In this document: piece after piece, positions 18,424-30,470 of the stretch
Layout of the letters: each line of letters opens with the position of its first letter
Numbering within the stretch: the stretch's first letter is position 1
Program-made: the position numbers and the translations under genes
Notes under the pieces: model-generated
Databases searched by the model: none
What the model was told of the DNA's origin: nothing
The model's input: the letters and a program-made list of their open reading frames with translations, nothing else
Assembly (NCBI GenBank): GCA_947462335.1
Contig: OX381718.1
Location: 44,826,281-44,890,280 of the forward strand
DNA from: Harmothoe impar
Lineage: Eukaryota > Annelida > Polychaeta > Phyllodocida > Polynoidae
DNA: 64,000 nt
Direction of reading: 5' to 3'

Positions 18424-21400
18424 CTGGGGAAAAGAATAAATAACAGATCAGGTCAAAGTAAGCCATATCGTAAATCAGCTTGCAGAGTTTACTTGGTTTC
18501 ATGCGTTCACTTTGCATGTTTAATACTTATCATAATATTAATTTCACATTTGATGTAATGAACACCCCACTCCCTCTTTCAGTTCTAAGAACATTGTAAT
18601 TAGGGTACACAAACATTGTTTACCTCAGTGTGAATTGATCAGTGTTATGTAGAGTATGTATATTGTATTAAAGTGAGACATAGAAACTTACAAGGTGGGT
18701 CACCTCCACTGTAGTCTGTAGCAGTTAATTTATACTTGTGAGCCTCGTCATCAATCCAAAACTTAGCATAATTGGCATATTTCACCTCCCCTTCAGGGCT
18801 CTCAAGTTCTATCTTTAGTTGCTGGTCATGGTGTTTAGTAAGACTGTGTATGATATCATTGCCAAGCCAAAACTCAGCTGTCAACTGCCCAAATCCTGTT
18901 TTGTAGGTGTTCCAATCTTGGTTAAAGTCTACGGTCCCATCCATCCTGGCCTGGAACACCTGCAGTGGAGAGGATATAGCTTTAGCGAGTGGCTATCGTG
19001 TACAACTACTGCATCTGGATCAAGAACTTAATTTTAGCATTTGTTACCACTTTAGGAACTGCATGTTACTGAAAGGTAATATTCATCATCATGATGCATC
19101 AATGCAATGCTGGTAACTCATCAGCATTGCATTTGTTTGTTTTGAATGAAGTCTGCAACATCAGCATGATGCATGAGTGAGGTTCTCATCAGATCTGGAT
19201 TCATGCATCATAAAGGTGGCCAAAAATATAGTGATCCCTCTCAGGGGTTCAGCCCAAATAAATGATACCCTATAGATGTCAGTACAAACTGTCACTTCAT
19301 AAATGTAAAAGATAAGTACAAACCGTCCAGCCTCCTCCATCTAACTCTTGTTCACAGTACACATTGAAAGAGTCATAGCCATCTGAAAATATGGTGTAGA
19401 CACCCGAAGTGTTCAGTCCATGTGCCAGGGCATCTTCACATCCTCTGTACACAGCCTCTGTAGTGGAAATAGTGGTTAAATTAACTCATTTTAAAACATA
19501 GCAACGTGCTTTAACTCTTCCTATACCAGAGTCATTTTTGGTGACTTTCCGCCCTGTAGGGGATGGCTTTAGCTTTCCAGAACTGTATAAATCATGCCAA
19601 TATTCCATCTAGAAGGGAAATAGTGATGGTTTGAGCTAAGGTTGTTCAAGAAAAGGACAGAACCCTAAATTTCTCTATGTATTCTCATAAGGGAGATATA
19701 ACAATAGTAAAATTGTTATCATAATTTCAAAAATGGTTCTTTAACCAAACTGTAGGCTCAGTCGCAAGACTTTGTAACAATTGGATCGTCTTTGACCGGG
19801 TGACGTCTTTGACCGGGTGACGTCTTTGACAGGGTGATGTCTTTGACTGGGTAGCTATAAAAGGAAAAAAAAATTTTGTTTGTTTTTCTATATAATTATC
19901 TACTCTAGGAAAATGTTCATACGGATGCTTATTTCATAATACTTCGCACAGTGTAGCTCTTCAAACTCCATTTTATATAGAAAGTGACGTCTTTGACCGG
20001 GCAGAGGAAAAACCTGATAATGTTATGATTCACATAACAGGAGCTACATTTGAACATAACCCACTTTGAAATAAATTTCCTTTTATATGTTCGGAAAATA
20101 TGCTTCGACTTTTTCCAACCTTTTCTTACTGTATAGGCCTAATTTATGGTATAATGACGTTTCCCGGTCAAAGACGTTTCCCGGTCAAAGACGTCACCCG
20201 GTCAAAGATGTCACCTGGTCAAAGATGTCACCCGGTCAAAGACGTCACCCAGTCAAAGACGTCACCCGGTCAAAGACGTCTCCCGGTCAAAGACGTCACC
20301 CGGTCAAAGACGTCACCCGGTCAAAGACGTCACCCGGTCAAAGACGATCCAATTGTTACAAAGTCTTGAGACTGAGCCTTTAGCATTTCAGGACGGCCTC
20401 TATCGATTTTGATGAAATAAATTCTATATGATAGATACTTTTAAGTACTTTTATAATTTTTGTGTGCAATTCTCATGATTAACATGTTCTAATTGGTTAC
20501 CATGGCAACTGTACTTACCTATAATCGTGATTTTCAGCAAACCGTTGCTATGGCAACCAAATTTTTTGTCAATAATACACGAAAATATTTCAAATCTGTA
20601 GGGCCCATCTTTCTTAGCATGAAAAACTGCCTGAACTAAATTTTCACTAAAAAATCATATTCTATGGCATTTTTAATGAATTTTGTCTGAAAAAATCATT
20701 TAATCTGGGTAAAATCTGGAGACAAATAATTTGGATTCCCCAGAGATGGTATAAAATCATAGGTGTAAAACAGTTTTTGAGAAAAGTACACAATGCTCAA
20801 AATCGGCCAAAAATCGGTCAAAAGTCGGCCCCCATTATGCATTAATGCGTAATTGGTATAGGAAGAGTTAATACAATATGCCCTTTATCTTCGAAAATGC
20901 ATCAATGCAACCTTGGTAAGTAACAAGGCAGTTCTGTATTCAAGCGTCATGCTGCCACTCCAAAGGGTCAGCATGGTGAATGAATCACCACTGGTGAGTA
21001 GGAGCTGGATTAAAGAACCTGTGACACGATTTTGACCTGTTTTCCTTTCCCACGCACTATCTATATCATAACTATCCCGTAGCCATCACATATATAAGGG
21101 TACTGACACTCTAACTGCAGCTATATAGTAGGCCGCCGCCCCCTCCACCTCCACCCATAGCCAGCCCATCTGGTCCTATCAGCTCTGGCCATGTTGTGAC
21201 GTCACGGAGGGCAGGGTGATTACGGTGCCCCTCATACATTAGTATACATATGTACTACATTTGTTTATGTATATACACAATGTTAGGAACATGTCTCTCT
21301 TTGTGCCGTGGAATTATTCTCAAAAAGTAATGTAATTACACTAGAATAGTTACGGTAGGCATGAAGTTTACAAGTACATTCTTCAAATTGTATTGACAAC

Positions 21401-23459
21401 TTTTAGATCCAGGTGTTTAGGCTACTTAGGAGGACAGAAAAACATGATAAGGGATTCCGGAAGCTTATATTTTTCCCCCGAGGGCTAATGTATAGGATAA
21501 TCTATGTTTTTATCACATTTTAGTAGTTACGAATTTATTGATAAAAAACATAAGTTATTTCAATCCTACTGTATAACTGGTAGTATCTATTAGCGATTGG
21601 GTGACTGATAATTGTGGTTGAAGCCCAAAGAGTTGGCAATGTTTCTATTAGGTAAAGTTACAGTAAAAGAAAATAGAAATAGTACAATTCCGATGATTAA
21701 GGTATATGTGCGTTTTTGAATCACTTACACACCCTTTATACTTGGACTGTGCATGCTTAATTAACCGCCTACAAATCCTTTTCTGAAGCTGCCCTGGCGA
21801 GTCTACTCACCAGGGGCTGCATTCACCAACCATGCCGACACTTGGAGAGTGTATCAACCCTATGAACATTGATATTATCATCACATTATTTTCTTCTCAA
21901 TGAAATTTGGAAAACTCCGAACATTCCGAATTTTTTGGGGGCGATTTTCTAAGATCTTCTATGGGTATTTATGTTTTATGCGTGTCATTTTTCTTTTGCG
22001 CACTTGTCTCAGGGGTTTTGCCAGCTCCATTAAAAGAAAAAGAATTCCATCAACTACAGGAGCCTGAGGAGGGGGAGGGGGTTTAGCCAAAGCTGTCAAT
22101 ATATTATATTATTTTTGACTAATCATACATAAAAAAGGTAATACCTGATATTCGTGTAAATTACAACCCTGCTTTACTTTTAATACTTTGTTAATGGTGT
22201 GTTTTTCTTCCAGCAGAGCCACCCATATTGCAGGCCTTTTGTTTTGTGTTCTTTGTAGCTCATGAAGCCTATATGTATGTGCGCCTATATGGCTATACTA
22301 TCCAGTCAATGGCATAGGGGTATAGAGAGCTGATTCATTAACCTGCTGAGTCAATGCTGTCATATAGGGATTACTACTATTGCACCTCGGATTCTACATT
22401 TATATAAGTATAATTATGGGCAACCTCTCCCCCCCCCCCCCGCCCGCTCCTCACCCACCCACACATCAAACTGTTGAGTGAATGCTGCCATAGGTTTACT
22501 GCTTGTGAGGCAGCTATCACACCTGGGTGGAGGACTCCCGCTACGTCACACACCACGTGACCTGCTGTCGGCCCCTGTGCGGCAGTGGAGGCATTGTTAT
22601 GGTGTGGAAGCTATGTATGCGGCCAGTACTCACTTACCATGTCAGCTGCTGCAGTTAAAAGTATACTACAACATACAGACGGACACGCTAAATATGGTGG
22701 TACAAAGTAGTGGGGGACGTTACAGTGGCCCTTTAATGCACCTCCATGACAGAGGGTGTAGCAAATTACTGCACTATGCCAGTCTAAAAGTGTTACTATC
22801 AAATCAAATTTGCTTAAGGCTAGATAACATGGAAGGAGCATTTGCAATTGTAGTTTCTGTCCGACAACTGCAAAGAGATCTATAATATCAGCATGTTCAC
22901 CCACATGGAATACAGTTAAGTTAAACTTATTTGTCCTCACCATGTTATGGACCTGCAGAGCATTATGTACATAAAATGATACTACAGTTCCCTCTCTCTA
23001 AATATATATGTATATAGATACAGAGAAATATTATGCTCTTACCTTGTGGCTCCTGAAAATATATATGCAAATGTGAGATGTTAGGCGAGTCAATGCAGTA
23101 TACTGAAGGACAGTCAGGTTATCATCTAGGTACAGATTATCTATTGCTATAGCTAGGCATGGTATCTCAGGTTGACGTTTGTTTAATTATAGTGCATAAT
23201 TACATTGTCTTTATCTCACAGATCAGTTACCTCCTAGAGCTTATCTTTATTATATTATTTCAACTTTTATGACAGTTTGAGTGCACTGACTTGGGTCGTG
23301 GTGTCTGGTTGTGCAGTGCTAACCTCTTGTTGGGGCTCACAACCTCTTGATGCCGCATCCACCCTTTTGTCCATAGCATTCAACTGTGACTGCAGATAGT
23401 CCTTCATATCCTAAAAAAACAACCAAAAATGTTCTGATAAATATTATATTCAGGCCAGC

Positions 23460-23511
<52 letters not shown>

Positions 23512-25230
23512 TATAAATGTATTTATATGTGTGTATATATATATAAGCCGCTGACTTATGTAGGTATTGAGCTGGGGAAGGACAAATCAGAAACCTCAGA
23601 ATATGTTTATATAAGTTTATTTTATTGAAAGGTATATATCTTGGCTCCGTGAAACCACCGCCAGTACGCTTCTAACCCTAGCGGTTCAATTTTTATAACA
23701 ATGCGAAGATGAGTGGGCATTTTTGGTGTTACTCCGTGCTTTTAAGTACAGGGACACCTTATTTTCCTCTTAAATACAACACAGCAACTAATAATTCCAT
23801 TTACAGCATGGCACGATATACATCCTTAACCTCAATAAAGGTTGAAATGATGAAATTAACAAATTCTGAGATATGGGCCTGTGAAATTTGTTTTTTTTTG
23901 AAAAATTGAAAAGTTTTATCACACTTCCCCACCTTTACTCCTACTTCTTCAAAAGGGGTCAAGTACTCTTGTTACTCACTCTGTACCATCTTCAACATAT
24001 CTACTTTTGTGTAAAGCTAGTACTTTAGCCCATTCCATCACCCACCTTTCACAGTACGGGCCTGAATATGGCCAATATCAGCACTTTAAAGCACGGAGTA
24101 ACACTAGTTACTCCGTGCTTTTAATAGAATATCACAATAAATAGTAAAAGAAATGTGAAATTCCCACATTTAAGGGTGCAGACCATCTAAGAGGGTTGGT
24201 AGCAAAGCAATGGGGTGGTTAAAACTTAGATATATTGGATATTAGCATTTCTGTGAGCCTTTATCTTTTTCGAGAGTTACTCCGTGCTTTTAAGTCAAGG
24301 TGAATTTTCAAATTACCCACAGATTCTAGATATGTGAGGCATTGTTGATTATGAAGCATTAAAATGATCAAGGAGTGTTGTAGGCACCCTCTGGAGCACA
24401 GAGAAGTTAATTATTAGTGAGGATTTGCCTGCTGCTACTTAAAAGCACGGAGTAACACCGCAACTTAAAAGCACGGAGTAACACCATCCGGGATTCAAAT
24501 TTGTCATAGTGAAGCATTTGGGTGTGCATGGGTGAATGCATGATCTACCATAGCTATCAAGCACTAAGCCCCTGTGACCACAAGTCCTTTTGGAACATAA
24601 TAACTCAATATATAGCCAGAAATAACCACAGGAGAGAAAGAAATGGCAATTGTTACTCCGTGCTTTTATGTTGTATCAAATATGCATCTGCTCCTGGAGC
24701 CTAGAGGATTGGATTTTTTTGAAAATTTTCTTTTTCCAGTATAAGGCCCACATGTTATCTCAACATGAGGAGTAAAATAGTTATGCTGTGGTATCTCTTT
24801 AATTACTGTATGAGGACACCAATATAATAACATAGATTGGCAATAAGTGACAAATTCACAGCAAAAAGTCTACAGTAAAAAATAAAAGATACATATCATG
24901 GTAAAATCTCTTGAATCCATCTACTATAACATAGGCCTAATGGTAAAAATTAATTGGGATGGGCTATTGATTCCTTAGATTAAATGATAGGCATGTAAAA
25001 TATGTCATTTCTGTCATTTTTGTCATTTTTTAGGGCTTTTTTTGGCTTCGGGGGGCCATAAAAGACAAAATCTTGGTCCAATACACAAAAATATTTTTTT
25101 CCCTGAAATGTTAGGATGTTTTGTCACACATGCCAAAGAATATAAGCATTTGAAGCAAAAGTCTTAATTCTGTAGGCTTATAAAGCTTAAAAGGCCTGAA
25201 AAGACCAAACCTACATAAGTCAGCGGCTTG

Positions 25231-25310
<80 letters not shown>

Positions 25311-28300
25311 GTACATTTTTTTCTAACATATGAATAGTTATCTTATGGAATAATAAGGTACAAACCAGATTTCAACTCCCATTATTTCCAAAATGATGGC
25401 CATAGGATTAATAATTGAAATAATATTTCAATTATAGTTAATATCTAGTTTAAATGTTAATTATCTCATTTTAACTAAATTCCATTTAATTCAACGAAAA
25501 TGTTGCCAAAGGGTCAAAACTGGTCAATATACTACATGTCACATATCAATTGAAAGGTCTTGATGAGCTGTACACGAAGATTGCAATATCATAACATTTT
25601 TAATATGCGACGTCCGACCCATTTCGTTAAAACGGGTCACATAATTATGTCATATTTGAGGCTTATATTGATTGGTGTATAATATGAAGCTGATGGGAGC
25701 TATTTATACATTAATAGGCTATTTAGCCTGAATTGTTCTACTGCATGTCGGAGATGTAAACACTTTGAAAAAAAGGAAGAATACTTTGCTCCTGTTGAAG
25801 AATATAAATAAATATTTTCATTCCCCACTGACCTCTTTCCACACTCTCTGATCCCAAGTTCTAATTTGAACTTGTCATCTACCAAATGTGATTATAATCT
25901 ATTTTTATGCTGCTAAGAATATATATATATATATATATATATATTTATTTATTTATTTATTTATTTATATATAATAAGCTGTTTGGCCTGTTTTATTACT
26001 GCTACCATAAATTCCCGCGTATAACCCATGGGTTATACACAAACCATACCCTCAGTGCGGGTTCTACAAAATTCTCTAGGTGCGGGTAATACAAGGGTTT
26101 TTGCCAACATAGTACAGTACTAAATTTAAAATCACAATTTTCAGACCTCTGATGTCACTTATAGGGTTCTCTCAAAGTTGGAGTGCGGGTTATACATGAA
26201 ATTCTGGTTATACACGAGAAGTTACGGTAGTTTCCATTATATGGTCTACGCAATTTGTATCTGCTTATCAGGCTAAGTAGGGTCACTGTGTAGGCACTCT
26301 CCCACACTCATTATGGGCTATTTCAGATAATATCCATCTTTGCACTAAGGCCACTGTTCACATTAGAAATGGGCCATATTTGCCCCCTATGCATTCTGCC
26401 CTACATATACTATAAGCAGCCTGTCCAACAGTCCCCCCCCCCATCAGTGTAGCCCTGTATAGAACTATATCACATCTATGATTACAACGCCTCCCAACTC
26501 ATACTCATCAGCTCAAGTCTCAGCTGTGTATAGACTAGAGTATTTAACAAGGTATACATAGAAACAATGCAAATTATTCCCAAAATGATAATGATTGACT
26601 GATATTTAAATAATTTTATTACTATGAATTTAAAAATGACTGGTTGTCTTCATAAGACTATTTCATAAAATAAAAACTTTGGCCTATACAATTTAAAGTT
26701 ATTTACTACAGAATTATTTCTTGGAATAACCCGATCATGGCCTAAGAGGGATTTATGTGCATTGAAAATTCCTTTTGCCCGGCCTATGAATGGATAATCA
26801 TGTGAGCATGCCTCTGCTATGCGAGGGCTTGAAACAAACGTATAAAAAGCATTTACTACATGTACAATACAGACAGCTCTTTCTAGTCACCCTGCCGTCT
26901 CATTATGACAGGGATAATTTTATCCCCTGTAAATCAACTCCATCAACCATAAATGACCATAACTGCTGGGAGATCTATGTGTCCTCACAACTCACCATAA
27001 TCATGCTCCATTGAATAACATAATCTTCTATGCTGTTGTAATTGGGAATTTAAGGGAACCGCAATACCAAAAATTGTTTGTTTAACCAATGAATTATTCT
27101 ATTAAGTTACATGATTAATCAATTTGGGATGTGCTGACTATGGCTTAATGAATGAATGTATTCATACAATATTCATAATCTCCATTTTGGAAGTATGTAG
27201 AACCCACTATTTTGAACTGCTTAAGATTACCCGTGCTATGTCCTCCATCTGGTCATTTTGAATTAACCTTAGAGATGTTAGAAGCACAACACATATTCAT
27301 GTCCCTGTGACATTTACAAAATAGTGTGTAGGCTAGTGTAGCTTCAGAAGGATTCACTGGCTGTATTCGTTTGCATAAGCACTGCGTCTTAAATCAGGTC
27401 TAGGTCTTGAAAAATCCCGGCCTAACACCATTTCAGGGAATGGCCCCTTTATAGGGATGGATTCGATTTTGAGTATTCTCAATGAATTCAATCTCAATGG
27501 AATCTAGCACCTGAAGCCTTGCTTAATGCAATCCTTTCAAGAATGTAGCGCCGCAGGCCCATTAAACCATTACAATAACCATGAAACTAAACCAAGAATC
27601 GTACCAAAAATCCTCTGAAATCAACAAATCGCCATTTTCTTTCACTTTTCGGAAATCACGATCTATAGACAGGATGAAATTTCTCATTTATAACCTCTAA
27701 TAGGATCAATCCTAATTCAATCCAGCTCCGCTTTCCTACCTTTGTCTATTCCATACGATAAAATAGCTTTTTGTATCCATTAAACCATTGAAATAACCAT
27801 AAACAAACTTTAATCATCGTAGCAGAAAGTTTTCTCGACGCCATTGTCTGTTGTCATGCTCAGACCTCTAAGCCAATGAGATTCCTTGTTACAAATTTAT
27901 GTGTATATTAATGCGCAAGCACAATGGAAAATAGTTCCAATGGTTAAATCTTGTAGAATGGTGTTTTGGGGCACAGTCCCCGATTTAAAAACAATATTTT
28001 TAGTGACAAGGATTTCTAAAGTTAATGTGTAATAAATCGGGGGCTCTGCCCCCGCACCCCGATTTTTTCCCTCAATAAAATAGTCCCAGTAACCAGAAGT
28101 GGCCTTGCCTTCACGTCAAGATGGCAACCATGACGGTGGAGGTTCAATTTTCGTTTCCCTCAGGTGTTTCATATAATTAGGCATTATTGTTTAGCCATCC
28201 ATCCTGTAAAATAGTAGTAATCGGCCATCAAAACCTTGTTTTACAAGGTGAATTTCTTTAGGAGTTTCGAAATATGTTTTAAAGTCGATCCTCGACCTTT

Positions 28301-28878
28301 TTAGATCGATCCATCCCTATAAGAGGCCATTCCCTGATCTGGTGTTAGGCCAAAATCCCAGAGTTAGAATGGTATAAAAAAAGGTTAAAGACACACTTTA
28401 ACAGCGTCTTGAATAAGAATATGTTTTGTCTTAACACAGGGAGTAGTATCAAGTTAAAGTAATTAAGTGCCAGGGTCCTAAATGAGAAGATTCAATTGAG
28501 GATATCTAACTTTAAATGAACACTCACTGCTATTGCTATCTCTATCCCATCAAGCCGACTGTCCATTCTGTTCAGCCTTGTGTCTACTTCATTCTGTAGT
28601 GTGTTCAGCTGTGTAGTTAGGCGTTGGTCTAGGCTAGAAAACTCTTGACTGAGGTGAGAGTCGAGGCTATTCATTTGTGTGTGCATTGCATTCAGTTGTT
28701 TGTCTAAGTCAGAGTCTCTTTCATTCAGGCGATTTTCAAGTAAGTTCTGTCTCTTCTCTAGAGAGGAACACTGGCTGTCTTGATCCTTATCAGGATCACT
28801 GCTTCCCCATGCATGAGGCAGGGTAGAAGTGACAGCTAGTACTACAACTAGAAGCATGGTGACAGCAGGAGGCCCCAT
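18182..28878 (-). CDS. Secreted coiled-coil / fibrinogen-like-domain (FReD) protein, complete spliced gene
   Basis: Six exons on the minus strand: 28528-28878, 23324-23410, 23043-23052, 19324-19457, 18692-18959, 18182-18423. Coding total is 1092 bp, exactly 364 codons, giving 363 residues. The start has a strong context (TCACCATGG). Residues 1-25 are a signal peptide (MLLVVVLAVTSTLPHAWG core), residues about 30-145 are heptad-like coiled coil (LENRLNERDSDLDKQLNAM; LDSHLSQEFSSLDQRLTTQL), and the rest is a fibrinogen C-terminal-like domain: CEDALAHG, YTIFSDG, VYCE, DGGGWTVFQARMDG, FWLGNDIIH, the calcium-site region KDQDNDDF, GHCSSQYMGAWWYSSGCG and NLNGVY. Such proteins usually form coiled-coil oligomers and bind glycans or acetylated ligands in innate recognition, like ficolins. 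The ligand here is unknown. It is flanked by duplicated segments, suggesting a tandem gene array. Confidence 0.93.
18692..18959 (-). CDS. FReD gene exon 5
   Basis: 268 bp (VFQARMDGTVDFNQDW...FWLGNDIIHSLT...LTATDYSGGDPP), acceptor CACTGCAG, donor GTAAGTTTC; ends in phase 1. Confidence 0.92.
19324..19457 (-). CDS. FReD gene exon 4 (start of fibrinogen domain)
   Basis: 134 bp starting with the last two bases of a split Glu codon: EAVYRGCEDALAHGLNTSG...YDSFNVYCEQELDGGGWT. The donor is GTTTGT. Confidence 0.88.
19755..20378. mobile_element. Small foldback element with 17-bp subrepeats (FReD intron)
   Basis: 53-bp terminal inverted repeats (19755-19807 and 20326-20378, outer GGCTCAGTC, one mismatch) that run into tandem 17-bp units CCCGGTCAAAGACGTCA: about eleven on the right arm (20162-20346), four on the left (19789-19855) plus a stray at 19982-20000. 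The centre is AT-rich. No transposase. Open frames here only translate the repeat. Confidence 0.8.
20379..23042. other. FReD intron sequence, nothing recognised
   Basis: 2.7 kb of intron with C-rich runs (22430-22461) and no conserved coding sequence. An open frame at 22478-22885 shows no domain and no codon or homology support. Confidence 0.4.
23043..23052 (-). CDS. FReD gene exon 3, 10-nt microexon
   Basis: GAGCCACAAG between a TTTTCAG acceptor and a GTAAGAGC donor. Without it, exons 2 and 4 are out of frame; with it the protein reads CEPQQE-EPQ-EAVYRGCED. Confidence 0.65.
23324..23410 (-). CDS. FReD gene exon 2 (end of coiled coil)
   Basis: 87 bp, 29 codons (DMKDYLQSQLNAMDKRVDAA...GCEPQQE). 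The acceptor TTTTTTTAG is strong; the donor GTTAGC is weak. Confidence 0.78.
23465..23544. repeat. (TA)n microsatellite, left
   Basis: Interrupted TA repeat directly outside the left end of the TIR element at 23545. Confidence 0.9.
23545..25229. mobile_element. TIR element with seven dispersed two-way copies of an 18-mer
   Basis: Perfect 21-bp terminal inverted repeats (AAGCCGCTGACTTATGTAGG plus T; 23545-23565 and 25209-25229) with (TA)n tracts outside both ends. Inside, TTAAAAGCACGGAGTAAC or its reverse occurs at 23727-23745, 24085-24102, 24107-24124, 24276-24293, 24438-24455, 24464-24481 and 24651-24668, four in one orientation and three in the other. There is no ORF of note. This is a non-autonomous DNA element of unknown superfamily. 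Confidence 0.75.
25236..25308. repeat. (TA)n microsatellite, right
   Basis: About 36 TA units directly outside the right end of the TIR element. Confidence 0.95.
25313..25646. mobile_element. Partial MITE, inverted relative of 39267-39717
   Basis: Retains one terminal repeat (CCATTTCGTTAAAACGGGTCAC) and matching interior (ATGTCACATATCAATTGAAAG, GCCAAAGGGTCAAAACTGG). The other end is lost in the (TA)n tract. Confidence 0.6.
26003..26229. mobile_element. MITE with TACCGTAA...CGCGTATAACC ends
   Basis: 227 bp. Left end TACCATAAATTCCCGCGTAT, right end the inverse of TACCGTAACTTCTCGTGTAT. Interior has repeated GTGCGGGTTATAC. Related single ends occur near 1195-1222, 17315-17340 and 30288-30310. 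Confidence 0.65.
26230..27410. other. FReD intron sequence, nothing recognised
   Basis: No supported gene or repeat, apart from a short C run at 26431-26440. Confidence 0.4.
27419..28351. mobile_element. hAT-type MITE, 933 bp, 8-bp target duplication
   Basis: About 43-bp imperfect TIRs starting GGCCTAACACC, flanked by the exact 8-bp duplication AAAATCCC (27411-27418 and 28352-28359). An 8-bp duplication fits the hAT superfamily. Interior carries small GC hairpins (GGGGGCTCTGCCCCC at about 28039). No transposase. Confidence 0.85.
28528..28878 (-). CDS. FReD gene exon 1 (signal peptide and coiled coil)
   Basis: 351 bp, 117 codons, ATG at 28878-28876, ending in phase 0 at the GTGAGTG donor. 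Hydrophobic signal sequence, then a Cys-containing DQDSQCSSLEKRQ and regular heptads. The cysteine may link chains. Confidence 0.9.
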
Positions 28879-29559
28879 GGTGAAGTGATGCTGTGATCAT
28901 GTGGCCCTGCTCTACTATTATTAGCTCTATATTGCACGGAGAGATGATTCAGCGCAATTGACATAAACTACATAGGCTGGAGTGGGTCTTGGTATACCAT
29001 TAGCCTGCTCCATCACTATAAGTAATAATGACCTAGACCTGTGTGAACCCTGGCTTACCATCAGACATGTTCATCATTTTGACTCATAAGGATGTGGTCA
29101 TTTGATTTTTTTTCAGTCGGCCCCAATGTGGGTTGAAATCGAGTGTTGCTGACTCTTTAACAGGGATGAAATTTACTAGGTTCCTCCTCAAGAGAGGTCA
29201 ACCTTTTTTGGTCCCCTCCCGATTTTACCAACCTCCCTCAACCCCCTCCCCACTGCTGTTGACCACTCCTTAATCGCATGTGTCATAAACTCTCACAACT
29301 TGGCTAACCAAGATGTTTCTGACTAAAAGGATAATTTTAGCTGTGCCACATTTCTCTCTCTTGATAATGCCATGGGGGTCCAAAATGGCTGACACTGTAT
29401 GCCCATGGTAGATCATCTGTGTATGCGCATGGTAAAGGAGGTAGAATATAAGTCAGTGTGAGATATAACCAAATAAAGGGTGCAATCTATTCCCAATTTG
29501 TGGGTTTGCCATTAGCCACTCTCGTATGCCCTCCATTGAAAGACAAAATTCAGTATAGT
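28879..29559. other. Upstream flank of FReD gene
   Basis: Contains the putative promoter of the minus-strand FReD gene; an AT-rich CAATATAGAG near 28930 could serve as a TATA-like element. No ORF recognised. Confidence 0.35.
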
Positions 29560-30470
29560 TTGCCATACACCATGCTTCATGCATTAGAGTTCACAGACGA
29601 CTCTGCCTAGCTAGCAGAACTAATAAAATACAATCCCAATTCCCCTTTATATGTGCTACTGTCCAACTTATATAAATACACCCATTATCATTGGTAATAT
29701 TTTTGAAACAGACAGCTGCCCAGAATCTACCAAGTGTATTGGGCCTTTTGATGGTAGTCAAACAGAGCAGTGATTGCCAAAACAAAAGTAACATTTAAAC
29801 TAGCCGCCAGATTGAAGCTGAGGCCACAGGAAAATGTTTTCCACCCAGCTACCCTTTTGTTATATTAGATAAGTCAAACCATTTAATACGTACCAATGAT
29901 AGGTTGAATAACTAAGGCGTTACCAATGTCCTCAAGCTCAAGACGGTATTACCAATGACATACAATTACGCTCAACCAGTGGTTAGTTACATATTGCATT
30001 TATAGATATATATTTGAGTTGTGTTGACATTTAGAGGAAAATTATCCCAAAGTTGAAATCTTGCCTGTTTCAGTCAATTACTCAGTATTCTATTATTATA
30101 CTATGTTATGTTCCAGCTATTGCATTTCTCTATAATTTACATTAAATATTGTTCAAACATGGGTCTCCATACAGCAGCAATTAGTAAAGGTCTATTTTTC
30201 TGTTTAATCTATAGTGTTTACATCAACTAATGCATGTGCTTCTGTTATTGTTCTGTTATTGCAAGGAATATGTAATTTCATTCCAACCGTAAATTCTCGA
30301 GTATGAACCTACCTTGAGTAGTTCCCGAGTATAAGCCTTACTCAAGTAGAAGCTGCCCACTAAATTTGAGGAATCATTTGAGCCTGAAAGGGGGTCTAGA
30401 ATATGTTATTTTAGTGCTCTGCTATAGCAGCAAAAGACTTGTGTGACTTGTGTACTAGCCATGGCTTCTA
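29560..30470 (+). repeat. Segmental duplication, copy 2 (partner 12828-17460)
   Basis: Direct-orientation paralogue without the LINE, foldback and MITE insertions, so it acts as the empty site for those events. It lies 5' of the FReD gene, while copy 1 lies 3' of it. Confidence 0.75.

Noticed and set aside
20087..20383. Repetitive-protein ORFs (VKDVTRSKTSPGQRR) in two frames
   Set aside because: They are only translations of the 17-bp subrepeat of a foldback element.
22478..22885. 135-codon plus-strand ORF
   Set aside because: No domain, no splice context, and it lies in an intron of the opposite-strand FReD gene.
25907..26089. ORF over TA and TTTA microsatellites
   Set aside because: Low-complexity translation (IYIYIY, LFIYLFIY).
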